From Liopterus haemorrhoidalis (lineage: Eukaryota > Arthropoda > Insecta > Coleoptera > Dytiscidae), in contig OZ020619.1 of NCBI GenBank assembly GCA_963971575.1, positions 27,904,800 through 27,968,799 of the forward strand: a DNA stretch of 64,000 nucleotides. Reading direction: 5' to 3'. The position numbers were made by a program, and so were the translations under genes. How positions within the stretch are numbered: position 1 is the stretch's first letter; each line of letters starts with the position of its first letter. The notes under the pieces were generated by a model. It had not been told where the DNA came from. It searched no databases and saw nothing but the letters and a program-made list of their open reading frames with translations. Shown piece after piece: positions 11,398 through 21,663 of the stretch.

Positions 11398-11474
11398 TAG
11401 GCCACCAGTATGCCGACACAGTGCCTCTAAGAATTGAACAACTTAGATGTTTACGCTAACCGGACCGAAGAATT
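11398..11474 (+). repeat. Direct repeat, left copy (partner at 16454-16529)
   Basis: ATGCCGACACAGTG followed by CTCTAAGAATT and ending TTAACC/CTAACCGGACCGAA recurs at 16454-16529 in the same orientation. A further matching block, 11797-11905, recurs at 18462-18570, so the two loci share an older duplicated background broken up by later insertions. Confidence 0.75.
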
Positions 11475-11479
11475 TGAAA

Positions 11480-12133
11480 TCTATCCTAATTTCGTACCGC
11501 GTGATTTCCACACCAGCTGCGAACAAAGACGTATTCTAGGTTAAAATGTTAACTAACTAACTAAAGTACAAACGAACCTACCAGTCATGCATAATCACGC
11601 GACTGAGAGAAATGAAGTCGTCTTATTACACATTTAACCATCTGTTTCTCAATAAGCGACACGTAATAGAATATTCTAGTATTTTACGGATACAATTGTT
11701 CCATAATTTATTCAGAGCAATATTTCAAATACATTTATTAACCTGTATACGTAGGTAAGTTCTATTTTTGTCCATGTACATTAATCCAAAATTGAAAAAT
11801 GTAATTTGTACTGACCTTTCCTTCCACATCAATTATTAATACCTAACCCAATGAGGAATTCCCACGATTCGATGAGATGAATTACTTTCATCTATTAGTT
11901 GCGAGTGTTTTCTCAAAGGTAACGCACTAAGTCTGGAGTGGCCAAATTAGAGATGGCAATACAAAATTAATTAATCGATTAGGTAATTGATCATTTGGTT
12001 AACCGAAATGTTATAATTGATTTTCAATTAAACTGGTAGAAAATAATAGATTATTCGATTAATCGATTATGAGATAAAAAACAAAAACATATACAATGGA
12101 CTAAAAAAAAAAAAAAAAAATGGGACTGTCTTA
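11480..12133. other. AT-rich stretch, no gene
   Basis: Apart from the block at 11797-11905 shared with 18462-18570, nothing is recognised. AACTAACTAACTAA at 11549-11562 resembles the tail of the LINE at 44157-45281 but has no LINE body. A poly(A) run lies at 12103-12120. Confidence 0.4.
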
Positions 12134-12258
12134 GGCCCGGGCCTTCCACCTTCGGATAAACTTCTATCTGATAGATAAAGTTATTTGATATTTTATCTGT
12201 TGAATAAATGTCATCCCGTCTTTCAATTCAAATTTATCTATCAGATAAATTTGAACCG
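12134..12258. mobile_element. PIF/Harbinger-like MITE end (GGCCCGGGCCTTCCACC)
   Basis: After TTA (12131-12133) the sequence GGCCCGGGCCTTCCACCTTC runs into repeated TTATCTATCAGATAAA motifs. The inverse end, GGTGGAAAGACCGGGCC plus TTA, lies at 16176-16195. Three-base TTA duplication with G/C-rich ends fits PIF/Harbinger. The two ends are 4 kb apart and interleave with the ends of another element. Confidence 0.6.
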
Positions 12259-13095
12259 GAGGTGAAGAAAATTTATAAATTTACCGGACTTTTATTATTT
12301 AATATACTACAAAAGACCTAGAACAGGGGTCGGCAACCTGCGGCTCTTTTAGAAAGTTTTGTGGCTCTTTGAAAATTGGCTGGTTTTTATTTTAACATAA
12401 TCTATTTTTTAATTTTCAACTTTCTGCCTGTACTATACAGGTTTTGTATTTTTCAGAATGTTTTACGGTGCAATTCACGCCCGGTAATTCCCCGAGCTAC
12501 TGCATATTCCCTTTTAGAAGAAGTTATTTGTTTCGAAAAAAAGTTATCTGTATTTGTAAATGATTTAAGTGCAAAAACATTTTTACATTTTATTAATTTA
12601 CAAAAACTTGTTATTACTGCATTTTTTTTTTTTTTTTGCACAAATTGTTGTTAACATGCAAGAAGCTTTTCGAGATAGATTTAAAGAGTTTAAAAAATAT
12701 AAAGCTGCACTAGCTTTTTTGACAAAACCAATTGAAGTACATATGTAGCAATTACATTTAGCACCTTCAATTAGTGGATTTGAAATCCTAAGGTTTATGG
12801 AATTACATATTCTTAAAACTTAATTCTGAACTGGAAAATTTAGAAAGAAAAAAGTGAATTTTATCTTCCCAGCATAAGTGGACCGAAATTCGCAATCTTC
12901 AAAATGTAGATAAAGTTCTTTTCGAAGCTTGGAACCGTCTTCCAGAATCGTTCAATCTTTTAAAAAATTATGCTTTTGGGCTAGTGAAAATTTTCGGATC
13001 CACATATTGCTGTAAGCAAATCTTTTCACATATGAAATTAATAAAGAGTCAGTTAAGAAGTAATCTTACTGACCTGAAACTAGAGTGCTGCCTTA

Positions 13096-13797
13096 GGCAG
13101 CTTTCACACTAGAGCAACGCAACGCATGCTATGAGTTGTATGCAACCAGTTGTACGCAACCGTTGTATACAAACGTTTTCACATTTGTCGCAATCAGTCA
13201 CAATGGAATCTTCAGAAGAAGACGACGATATTACAATGTTGTGGTGGTACTTGAGAAAAAAAAGAGAAAAGACGTCATTGGGTGCACCCATATTTTGTAA
13301 AAAAATTTAAACGGAGACTATTTGTGGCTGCAAAGGAACTACGAGATCCAGTTAAATTTAAAGCTATGTACAGGATGAGTCCAGCAACCTTCTTAGAACT
13401 GCTTAATAAGGTGGCTCCGTCAATAAGAAAAGTGGATACCAAATTTAGGAGGTGTATTCGTGTAGAAGAAACTCTTACAAAAGGTTTCTTAAAAAGGTTT
13501 CACTTAATTTAAAATTGTACAACACCGGATAATTCTCCACTTCTTGTACCAATTTCACGCTATACGCTGCGTCGTTCATTTTAAGTAAAATTATAAATTC
13601 AATGTAAAACTGATGAAACTGGTTCACGTGCGACCGGCATGCCCAGTCGTGTCCAACTAGTTGCATCAGACTAGTTGGTTGAATCTGGCACATCGCGCAT
13701 GTGTGAATGCTTCAACGAAATCCTTATGAGTCAGATGAATGCAACTAGTTGGTTAGGTCGGTTGTTCGAATTGCGTTGCTCTAGTGTGAAAGCTGCC
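13096..13797 (+). mobile_element. PIF/Harbinger element, internally deleted
   Basis: Perfect terminal repeats GGCAGCTTTCACACTAGAGC and the inverse at 13778-13797 are flanked by TTA on both sides (13093-13095 and 13798-13800). Removing the element plus one TTA restores the hAT reading frame across the junction. The 702-bp length shows loss of most of the transposase and the MADF partner gene. Confidence 0.95.
13203..13486 (+). pseudogene. PIF/Harbinger transposase N-terminal fragment
   Basis: An ATG at 13203 starts MESSEEDDDITMLWWYL; the frame shifts near 13275 to WVHPYFVKKFKRRLFVAAKE, then FKAMYRMSPATFLELLNKVA and KVDTKFRRCIRVEETL. The W-V-H-P start followed by F-R-M-S-x-x-T-F-x-x-L-L-x-x-V-x-P-x-I is the N-terminal pattern of Harbinger nuclease-transposases. 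The catalytic DDE region is deleted. Confidence 0.85.
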
Positions 13798-13974
13798 TTA
13801 AGTTAAAGATTCCTGAATATTCACCAAATATTGAAGCCTTATAGAACACAATACAGGAGCAATCGTCCCATTAAAAAAAATATTATATTTTAATATACTG
13901 GCTTACTACAATAGGTATCACAAACTAAATGTATAAGTAAATATTAATTTATTGTAATACTTGATTATTTTAAA

Positions 13975-15345
13975 TAATAATAATAATAATAATAACTTTA
14001 TTTACATTTTTTACAAATAGATGTGTTGTAACATAAGTTATTAACAAAATGTTAACAAATGTAAATAAGAAAATATATATCCTAATACCCACTATAAATT
14101 ATTAGACATAAAATTTTTTTACAACTTATAGACCGATTAATTTATTCATAACTATTTTTCATCATTCTGTCCAGCATCACTAAGCTGAAGCTTGTCGCAA
14201 TGCCAGGACAAAATAATAAACAAATTAACATACACAAATAATAATAATAATAATAATAACTACAAATTATTATATAGTAAAACTACAAATACAATAGAAA
14301 ATAAGGTAAATAATTTATTCATTGAAAATCTAGGAGGTTGATGACAATCTTAATATTCTTAACATAGGCATGGTAACTGCCAGAAGAGATTTCTTCAAAT
14401 TTCTTATACTGTGAAATAGTTTTATAAACTAGAGGAATATTATATATAAAGCTTGATTGCCCAACAGATTTTTTTGATTGCAGTGAATAGCTTAAATTAG
14501 CGGTTTGTAATCTGGTTGAATATTCATGGCAAGGAAAAGTTAATAGAATTTGAAATTTATTTTTAAACATATATTTAGCAACAGAAAGAAAATAAAGTTG
14601 ATTTAAATTATATACTTGAGCCTCGATAAATAATTTGTCACTAGGAAAACGGTAGTCTTTAGCATATATGATCTTAAAAATTAATTTTTGAACAATTTCT
14701 AGTTTTTTTAAATGTGATGGTGAAGCTTTTCCCCATACTAAGATACCATAACTTAATATTGATTGAATGAATCCAAAATAAAACATTTTCAAAGATTTTA
14801 TGTCAAAAATATGACGAAGAGTTTTGAAGAGGTAAATAAAGATTCGTACTTTACTTTGAAGTTTCAGCAAATGAACATCCCACCGAAGATGTGTGTCAAT
14901 GTATATTCCCAAATATTTTAAAGAATCAACTCTTGAGACTAAAGATTTACAGCTACAGTTTATCTTATTACAGAGTTTATCATGAATTAAGATTTGGTTC
15001 ACATTGGGAAGACCACTAATGTATGAGGTGAAGGTGATAAATTTAGTTTTATTATTGTTAAAAGTTAATGCGTTATTATCAAACCAGTATTTTAGAACGG
15101 ACAATTCATTTGATGTTTTAGCAATAACTTCATTCCATGTGGTTCCTGTAGTGTATAGAACTGTATCGTCAGCGAACGAGAGTAGTACTGATGTAGGACA
15201 CATCTTTAGCATATCGTTAATGTAAGTAATAAATAGAAGAGGGCCTAATACTGTACCTTGCGGTACACCACATCTTACAGTTCTAGATAAACCATACGAC
15301 CGCCGGCTAGTATTTCCCCGTATGCTCGAGGAGACGTATAAGACC
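13975..15345 (-). mobile_element. LINE (CR1/L2-like), 5'-truncated, (TTA)n tail
   Basis: The minus-strand element ends with an AATAAA-like signal and a (TTA)n tail (plus-strand AAT repeats at 13975-13994). A second AAT tract at 14238-14260 lies inside the 3' UTR. The body contains the C-terminal half of a reverse transcriptase. Sequence upstream of about 15345 on the minus strand no longer resembles RT. Confidence 0.85.
14319..15345 (-). pseudogene. LINE reverse transcriptase, C-terminal half
   Basis: The open minus-strand frame contains GVPQGTVLGPLLFITYINDM, then SFADDTVLYTTG (the F/Y-A-D-D catalytic box of non-LTR RTs), KYLGIYIDTHLRWDVHL and SILSYGILVWGKASPSHL, the usual RT thumb and connection motifs. 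The first RT domains (fingers and the first catalytic Asp) and the endonuclease are absent, so the copy is dead on arrival. The frame stays open into unrelated upstream sequence to 15410. Confidence 0.9.
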
Positions 15346-15899
15346 GCTAGAATACTATGAATTATTTTCGTAAATATTGGTTTAAGGACTTTGAACAACC
15401 GCTGTGGCATATAAAAGTTGTAAGCAAGTGCGAATTTTCAAGTATTTTAAATCAAAAGCTGAAATTCAAATTGTTTTATTACTTAGGTTTAAGAATACAT
15501 TATATATATAAACGAATACGAATTTTGCTAAAATATTGGTTAATTAAACCAATATATAAAAACAAACCCTTGAAATATGTTTCTAGACCAACATAACATT
15601 TATATTCAACTTGGCACCTTGAACATTTTTAAGTAATTTTCTATGGCAGTCAACCTGTTAATACAAAATATCCTTCCCGACACCTGTTTACTTTAGGCTT
15701 TTTTCCCAGAAGAAAGCAGTTTTACTAACATTTCATCCAAGGCTGCAACCTCGTGGATACCGGCCAATTTCGTAAAATACTCGTTGAAATGTGTGTATTC
15801 AATTTTCCGTACAAGGTATAGGTACGATTGAAATCAGAACATAAGTAGATATTGCACGAAATACTTTTTTTATATTCTTTCTCACCGTGGACTTGTGCA

Positions 15900-16192
15900 C
15901 TGTTGTTTTGGGGTTAAGGCATTATTTCTACAATTAATAAAATTCAAACAAATTATAATTTGGTCCATTTTGTAATTTATTGTTCTGAGAAATCAATTAA
16001 TTTTTAATTTTTTTACAGTGACAGCATTTATTTGTTACTTATTCACTGCTTGATTACCGAATAACATATCTGTCAGATAGCATAGTTAATTCGTAGGAAT
16101 AACTTTATCTAAAGGTTGAAAGACGCTGTATTATTTTTATTCGTCAGATAACGTTACCAGTCACTTTATCTGAAGGTGGAAAGACCGGGCCT
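15900..16192. mobile_element. Right end of PIF-like MITE (partner of 12134)
   Basis: The segment ends in GGTGGAAAGACCGGGCC followed by TTA and contains an inner echo of it, TATCTAAAGGTTGAAAGAC at 16105-16123. Several TATCTG(T)CAGATA motifs occur as at the left end. No transposase was recognised between 15345 and 16192. Confidence 0.55.
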
Positions 16193-16453
16193 TAATATTT
16201 TATTTTAAAGACTGATAAAAAATTATTTAACATAATTTTTTTTTAGCATAATTTAATGATTACTGCATAAATATGTTTTATTGTAGTCATCGATATTACC
16301 GATATGCGACATAAAAATGCATGAAAATAAAACGAACTATTGCGTGCATATTTTTTAAATTTTATTCCTTATCTACTTAATTTGAAGAGCCGCACGAATA
16401 TCCTCAAAGAGCCGCCTGTGGCTCGCGAGCCGCGGTTTGCCGACCTCTGGAAT

Positions 16454-16529
16454 AGACCACAAGAATGCCGACACAGTGTCTCTAAGAATTCATCAAATTA
16501 GATGTTAATGTTAACCGGACCGAATACTG
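16454..16529 (+). repeat. Direct repeat, right copy (partner at 11398-11474)
   Basis: Matches the left copy with scattered substitutions (ATGCCGACACAGTGTCTC, TTAGATGTTAATGTTAACC, GGACCGAA). Confidence 0.75.
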
Positions 16530-16686
16530 TCTGATCTCGAATTCAGAGAGACGCGTGTTTTTATCAGGGATGGGGAGTCGACAGAAAAATTATCGACTCC
16601 CGACTCTCGACTCCGGAGTCGGTATTTTCGAAAATCGACTCCGACTCCGACTCCGACTCCCGACTCCTTTCACTGGTAAATTGTAA

Positions 16687-16866
16687 AGTCTATTCCAAAT
16701 GTTTAAGCGGAACTAAATGGAATTTTTATTTTCTTAATTTATCACGAGTTCACTTTTTAACTATCAAAGTGGGCTTTTGTTAAACAAAATGATACAAAGC
16801 TTCATTCAATCCTTAAAAGTTAGTAGATTACGATATCTAATTCCGCTTAAACCAAAGAAACAGACT
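16687..16866. mobile_element. Small MITE, AGTCTRTTCC...GGAACTA family
   Basis: Ends AGTCTATTCCAAATGTTTAA and TTAAACCAAAGAAACAGACT are imperfect inverses next to T/TA. A relative is at 47523-47688 and an eroded end at 10812-10843. TA context suggests a Tc1/mariner-type MITE. Confidence 0.6.
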
Positions 16867-17071
16867 ATACTTACATTAAATATCTTGGGTTTGGGTGAGC
16901 TGTTTTTATAAAAGGTCATTTTCATTTCATCTTGACTATTGAGTCATTTTTAATACAAATTTTCAAATATATTAGTTTAAAAAAAAATTGTTTTGTATTT
17001 TATATAAAGTCTGTTCCTTTGGTTTAGGCGGAACTAGATTTTCGGTTAGTCTGATTTTCGGTTAGTCTGTT

Positions 17072-17138
17072 CCAAACGATTAGGCGGAACTAACCGAAAA
17101 TCTAGTTCCGCCTAATCGTTTGAAACAGACTATACTTT
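17072..17138. repeat. Near-perfect hairpin of the GGAACTA MITE family
   Basis: GTCTGTTCCAAACGATTAGG CGGAACT is followed, after a 12-bp loop, by its near-perfect inverse ending AACAGAC and TA. It probably derives from a MITE reduced to its ends. A partial third copy (17024-17070) precedes it. Confidence 0.75.
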
Positions 17139-17849
17139 ATTTTTCATAACATGTCACTTTTTTCTTTTGACATATAAATTTTAGCTGCCAACATGAAACA
17201 TAAAATAATCACAAAGCCCGTTACAACTTGAGAAAATAAAAATCCAGTTTAGTTTCGTTTTAACATAATAAACAAAGTATACAGAAAAAGAAAAGTTAGA
17301 TATGACTAAAAATTAATTAAATTTTTAACTGGAAAGCGTGAAGGAAACCGGAATTGAATATTTTTAATTTCATTTTCGTTCATGAACAGAGAAAAAATGT
17401 CGTTCCTGTTTCCGTACTTTAAAAAATTCTGGTAGTATGGTATTTTACTTTCGTTTTCGGATTGTTCTCATCCTTGATAAATATGTAATCAAAGAGTCGG
17501 GAGTCGATAACTTTTTCCGACTCCCGACTCCGACTCCGACTCCGACTCCTCCAAAAAGCTTCGACTCCTCGACTCCTCGACTCCCGACTCCCGACTCCGA
17601 CTCCGACTCCCCATCCGTGGTTTTTATAAGGCATTTCTAGGTATTTCTAGGAAGAAGGGTTTAAGCATTGTTCAAGGAGATGCTAGTGTTCAAAGTTATT
17701 AAGCAATAACTCCGAACAAATATCTCCTTAAACAATCAACCACTTAAAAATATATTTCTAAAGTTACGTTGAATCAAGGTTTCTAATTTTATTTTATTAA
17801 AAATCTTTAAAAATCCCAAAAAATGCCTTTCAAAGAAATTCTTGCGACG

Positions 17850-18262
17850 GGTGGTTTGTGAAAGATAGTCATTGTTGTTCTGGCGGAATTCGTTACAATT
17901 GTCATCTTGATAAGTTTACTAGGGATGCCAAATTCGTCCATGATGTCCTAGAGTTTGTCACGTATAATGCTGTTATAGGCTTTCCTGAAATCAATAAATA
18001 CATTATGAACGTTGGTGTTATGTTCCCAATATTTTTTAAGATTTTGTCTTAATGACAAAATTAAATGTGCTGTCGATCTGCTAGATCAAAAACCCGCATG
18101 GTAATCATCAATAAGTTCTTTTGCGTATGGTGCTAGTCGATTCCGAACAATGTTTCAGAGGTTCTTGTATGAAAGTGAGATGTTGTGAATCTATACATAA
18201 AAGTGAGATCTCACGATAATCCACAATCCAGTGTATTTTCTTTCTTATGGATAGGGCATATC
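17850..18262 (-). pseudogene. LINE reverse transcriptase fragment
   Basis: Minus-strand frames read HAGF-SRSTAHLILSLRQNLKK, WEHNTNVHNVFIDFRKAYNS, DKLWDIMDEFGIPSKLIKM. This is RT domains 2-4: G-F-R-x-G-R-S-T, then the first catalytic region F-I-D-F-x-K-A-Y-D-S, then the I-P-x-K-L-I helix. Interrupted by stops; no 3' tail found. The closest resemblance by motif is the craniofacial-development-protein-like RTs of RTE or related clades; clade not certain. Confidence 0.75.
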
Positions 18263-18950
18263 ACAGCTATTTTTCCATTCTTCGAGAAGCTCTTTTTTAC
18301 TCAGAACTTATCTCCTATAATCCTATATATTTTACCATCCCATATTCACGTTTCCGTATTCGCGTCATATCGGCCTAATGTATCTCCCGAGAATAAGGAC
18401 TATTTCTGTGACTATTTCTCTAAACATCAGAACTATTTATTCTTTGCGCTCCGTTGCGAGAATTTGAAGAATGTAATTTGCACTGACCTTCTCGTCCTTA
18501 TCAATTATTAATATCTAACCCAATAAATACGGAATTTACTGGTTCAAAGAGATGAATAGCTTTACTAACGATTATTGGATTTTGATAATATTTGAGCTGT
18601 ACAAGGTTGGTATTATATTACATCTATAGAGTTTTGGAATGTTCATAACTTATAAGAGCGCAGTAATATTTCATGAACTAAAAATAAACCACCCTTAGTT
18701 ATGATACAAGATCCAACCACTCATGTATCAGATACGAGGATTCAGACAAACTTCAAAAAGAAAAATGATAATACTACACCAATGTATTTGGGATTTTTTT
18801 TTTGTGTTGTGCTGTCCTTCAAGAGTTGTAACCGTTTTGAATATGTTGAATATTTACCGAAGTTAATGGAAAAATATAAAGAAGGAAACGGAACTAAAAA
18901 AGGAAAAAAAGCGTAAAAAACAAATAGTTGAAGTAAACGATATAACCCAG
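18263..18950. other. No recognised gene
   Basis: Contains the block 18462-18570 shared with 11797-11905. Frames at 18185-18511 and 18701-18916 show no domain. Confidence 0.4.
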
Positions 18951-19310
18951 GGGCAGCCTGATACGGTAAGCAAGGTAAGCTCTATATGGAGGCGCTTCGT
19001 CCGATAGGGCGCCACATGCATTTTTTTTTCCGGCTCATTACTTGAATGATGGCAAATTGATTTCCTTTTTTGGCTCATCGTTTAGATTTTGAGAAATTGC
19101 TTTCCTTTTTTTTAAGGTTGCAGCTATCACCAAGGAACCCTTCTAACGTCATTCATGTGTTCTACCTAGGAATGGCAAGATTTCTGGAACCGGCTACCCG
19201 ATACAATTACCCGTTAATGAAGAAGGAAGTGGTACGGGTTGCGGACAGTAATGAAAACCAATCAAACCCGTTAATTACCCGCTACCCGTTAATTAAAGAT
19301 GGCAGAGAGC
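18951..19310. mobile_element. Two possible hAT ends
   Basis: CAGGGGCAGCCTGATACGG at 18949-18967 and GGAATGGCAAGATTTCTGG at 19169 look like left ends of hAT elements. At 19190-19300 the motif TACCCGTTAAT recurs (for example 19206, 19268 and 19286), as subterminal repeats do. No right ends or duplications were confirmed. Confidence 0.35.
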
Positions 19311-19359
19311 TAAAGGTCGACCAGCGGCCCGATTCCATCTTTTTATTTTTCCAAGAACT

Positions 19360-19518
19360 AGTCCTGATCCAAACACGGCTGTCCTGATTTAGCCGCGTCT
19401 TCGCAGCATCGTCTAAATTTAACTGCAAAATAAAACAACTTGCTATCCTAACACGGCCGTCCTGCTCTTGCCATATCTTCGCGGCGTCTTCAGAATGTAA
19501 TAACTGCAAAATAATACA
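19360..19518. repeat. Imperfect tandem duplication of about 80 bp
   Basis: Two units share AACACGG(C)CGTCCTG, TCTTCGC(G/A)GC and ACTGCAAAATAA(A/T)ACA in the same order (19360-19437 and 19442-19518). Confidence 0.7.
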
Positions 19519-19589
19519 GAGGAAATGAAAACATAATGTTAGTTTTGCCCATTCCCTGAGGTTCCTGACCATCCAGAGTTCCCCTAAAC

Positions 19590-19865
19590 CAGCGGTGGGC
19601 AAACTTTTTGGACCGTGGGCTGCATTGACATTATAACAGGATGTCGCGGGCCGCACAAAATATCTTAGTGCCCTCTCCCTATGAAAGTTAAGAGCAAAAT
19701 CAACGGTCTCACGTCTATTTTTAAAGTGCAGAGAAAAAACACGATTTCGCCTCCATTTTCAAGTTTCTTTAATTTAAAAAGCAATTGTTTGCGGATATTG
19801 GCGGGCCGCAAAAAATGCTTAGAAGGGCCACGTGCGGCCCGCGGGCCGCGGTTTGCCCACCGCTG
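19590..19865. mobile_element. hAT MITE with perfect 8-bp duplication
   Basis: Terminal repeats CAGCGGTGGGCAAAC and GTTTGCCCACCGCTG are perfect inverses. They are flanked by CCCTAAAC at 19582-19589 and 19866-19873. GGGCCGC/GCGGGCC motifs recur inside both ends. At 276 bp it has no coding capacity. Confidence 0.97.
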
Positions 19866-19873
19866 CCCTAAAC

Positions 19874-20165
19874 TCTTTGTATACAATCCTGCGGTACTCA
19901 ACAAGTTATCAATTATCAACTCAACTATCCATCAGCTTATTCCATTACAGGTTGTCTACAGTACCCTACAAGCTCAGTGACTTTTGCTGCTTTATACTCA
20001 GTGCCTTATCCGGCAGTAACTCTCAGCTATTCCCCATTCCCATTCCCATTCTCATCTCCCATTCCTTCCATCCCCAAATCTCCACTCTGTACATAAAGAT
20101 ACTGTTCACTGTTGCATCGAATATCTTCATGCTCCACTTGATATTGTCATTAAACCTCTTTAATT
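19874..20165. other. No gene; simple CCATTC repeats
   Basis: A short CCCATT-rich tract occurs at 20030-20080. Nothing else recognised. Confidence 0.4.
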
Positions 20166-20199
20166 AATTGCACTATAATGTCACTTTCTGTCGGTGTTG

Positions 20200-21330
20200 T
20201 ATTTTTTCGGCGCACATTACCCTTTAATTGGCTCCATATTGGTTCTATAGGGTTTAAAACACAATAATATGACGGTAGCCTTAAAATACTGCAACGTTCT
20301 TTTTTGCCATTTCGTCAACCACAAATGTTTTTATCAACTGTTTCGCCGTCATAATTTTTAATAACTCTGCTTTAGTTTTTTACTGACATTTTCAACAAAT
20401 ATGTTTTCCTTTTCTAAAAAATTTATTGTATCAGCTTTTCGTGTTGCTGCAGTTGGAATATTTTTTAATTGCCCAGAATGATATGAAGCATTCTCCATTA
20501 CGATCGTTGACTTTTGAACCAAAGTTCAAATAATGATGGCGTCATATCTTCGTGATCATCGGCGTTACAATTTTTAATATTCTTAACTGATATCAAGAGT
20601 CCATTCTGAACCCATCCTTGTTCGCTTCCAGCGTGTAATATAATAACACGTTTCCCTCTGGAACATAGTGTTTGTAGAGGAATTGTCTGATAAACCCTTC
20701 TTGCGAACATCATGCGTGTCATACCATGTTTCATCTAACTACACGATGAATCTACCTTCTTCTCTGTATTTGTGTAATTGGTCCAAATACTGCGATCTCT
20801 CCCTAACTAATCTATCTTATTCCATAATATGTAAACGTTTATTTAACGTCCTATATCTAAACCTAGCAACTTCAAATAATTATACATATGGCTAACTTTG
20901 CATGGAAATTCTATTCCGTCTTCTTCCAACTTTTTTATTAAAAGATGCATAGTCGGCACTATATTTTTCGAATAAAAGTCGTATATTTTATTTATTATTG
21001 TTTTAGACATAAAACTATCCTTCTTGAAAACCTGTAAATCGGGTCGTTTTCGCTGCTGATTTTTGCCACGAACAATGATATGTTGAATTGTTCTGTACGG
21101 AACACTAGTTAATTCCGCAGTTATAAGTATAGGTTTGTCATTACCTTCCGAAACTAACTTTTTATAAACGTTCAGTATCAGAACTTTGCAATCTTCTGAC
21201 AAATGACATTTTGGTTTAGGAGCCACGTCCACATTTTCGCATTACACGTCAACGTCCACATTTTCGCACTCCAAATCACCTTGCACAGATTCACTATTTT
21301 TTCAAAATCCAATGGTCGCCAAAGAGCCAT
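20200..21330 (-). pseudogene. IS630/Tc1-related DDE transposase, degenerate
   Basis: The best minus-strand frame (20843-21232) reads KPKCHLSEDCKVLILNVYKK, a helix-turn-helix region with VPYRTIQHIIVRGKN, and VSHMYNYLKLLGLDIGR. Downstream pieces are LDETWYDTHDV (first catalytic Asp with E-T-W), GKRVIILHAGSEQGWVQNGL (20498-20734) and VMENASYHSG. The family normally has V-D/M-D-N-A-x-Y-H there, so the second catalytic Asp appears as Glu. Multiple stops and shifts show decay. The architecture is that of the DDE_3 transposases common in aphids and other insects. No terminal repeats were found; a LINE tail lies at its 5' side (21351). Confidence 0.75.
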
Positions 21331-21663
21331 GTTTTTAATTTATGCACTCTATAATAATAATAATAATAATATATTTTATGTAGCCAATTATCTAAATATA
21401 CAAAAAAAAAAATCATACATATTGCCTTAATCATATTAATAACAGAAATAATAGATATTAATAATAGATAATAGAAAATAAAATAATTGTCCATAAAAAT
21501 GGAGATCACCACAATGAACCTGAGTTCAACGCGTGGCGTAGAAAAAAAAAACAAATATGAAAAGGTAGTGGACGGTGAATGTAGCTAACAAATAATTAAT
21601 AAATTAGAATTTAATATGATTATAATCGAGGATAAAAAGTGAGAGAAGAAGATAAATAAAATA

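Larger units (their letters stand above)
12460..13865 (+). pseudogene. hAT transposase remnant, split by PIF element
   Basis: Pieces visible on the plus strand are SLLEEVICFEKKLSVFVNDL (in the frame over 12376-12654), MQEAFRDRFKEFKKYKAALA from 12655, then LFEAWNRLPESFNLLKNYAF, FGSTYCCKQIFSHMKLIKSQ and SNLTDLKLECC up to 13095. After the PIF insertion the frame resumes LKLKIPEYSPNIEAL (from 13800). FGSTY-C-Q-FS-MK-IKS-RS-LTD-L is the C-terminal signature of the GTF2IRD2/ZBED5-like hAT group. Stops at 12748 and a frameshift near 12820 make it non-coding. Confidence 0.8.
12326..16449 (+). mobile_element. hAT element (Charlie/GTF2IRD2-like) carrying nested insertions
   Basis: The left end CAGGGGTCGGCAACCTGCGG pairs with the right end CCGCGGTTTGCCGACCTCTG (16430-16449). 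Subterminal GGCTCTTT / AAAGAGCC motifs recur inside both ends. I could not find a convincing 8-bp duplication. The interior holds a broken transposase C-terminal half on the plus strand (12460-13865), a PIF element (13096-13797), a LINE (13975-15345) and part of a PIF-like MITE (to 16192). Confidence 0.7.
16565..17619. mobile_element. hAT MITE with CGACTCC satellite ends, copy R
   Basis: Ends CAGGGATGGGGA and TCCCCATCCGTG are flanked by a perfect 8-bp duplication, GTTTTTAT, at 16557-16564 and 17620-17627. Just inside each end the heptamer CGACTCC (or its inverse GGAGTCG) recurs roughly 8-14 times. Such subterminal arrays bind hAT transposase in characterised elements. The interior lacks coding potential and contains a smaller MITE (16687-16866) and a hairpin (17072-17138). 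Confidence 0.95.

Noticed and set aside
15004..15225. Plus-strand frame over the LINE
   Set aside because: Shadow of the minus-strand reverse transcriptase.
17419..17640. Arg/Ser- or Thr/Pro-rich frames around 17.5 kb
   Set aside because: Translations of CGACTCC repeats at the end of the hAT MITE.
18701..18916. Lysine-rich 71-codon plus frame as a host exon
   Set aside because: Low complexity end, no splice or domain evidence; next to a hAT-like end.
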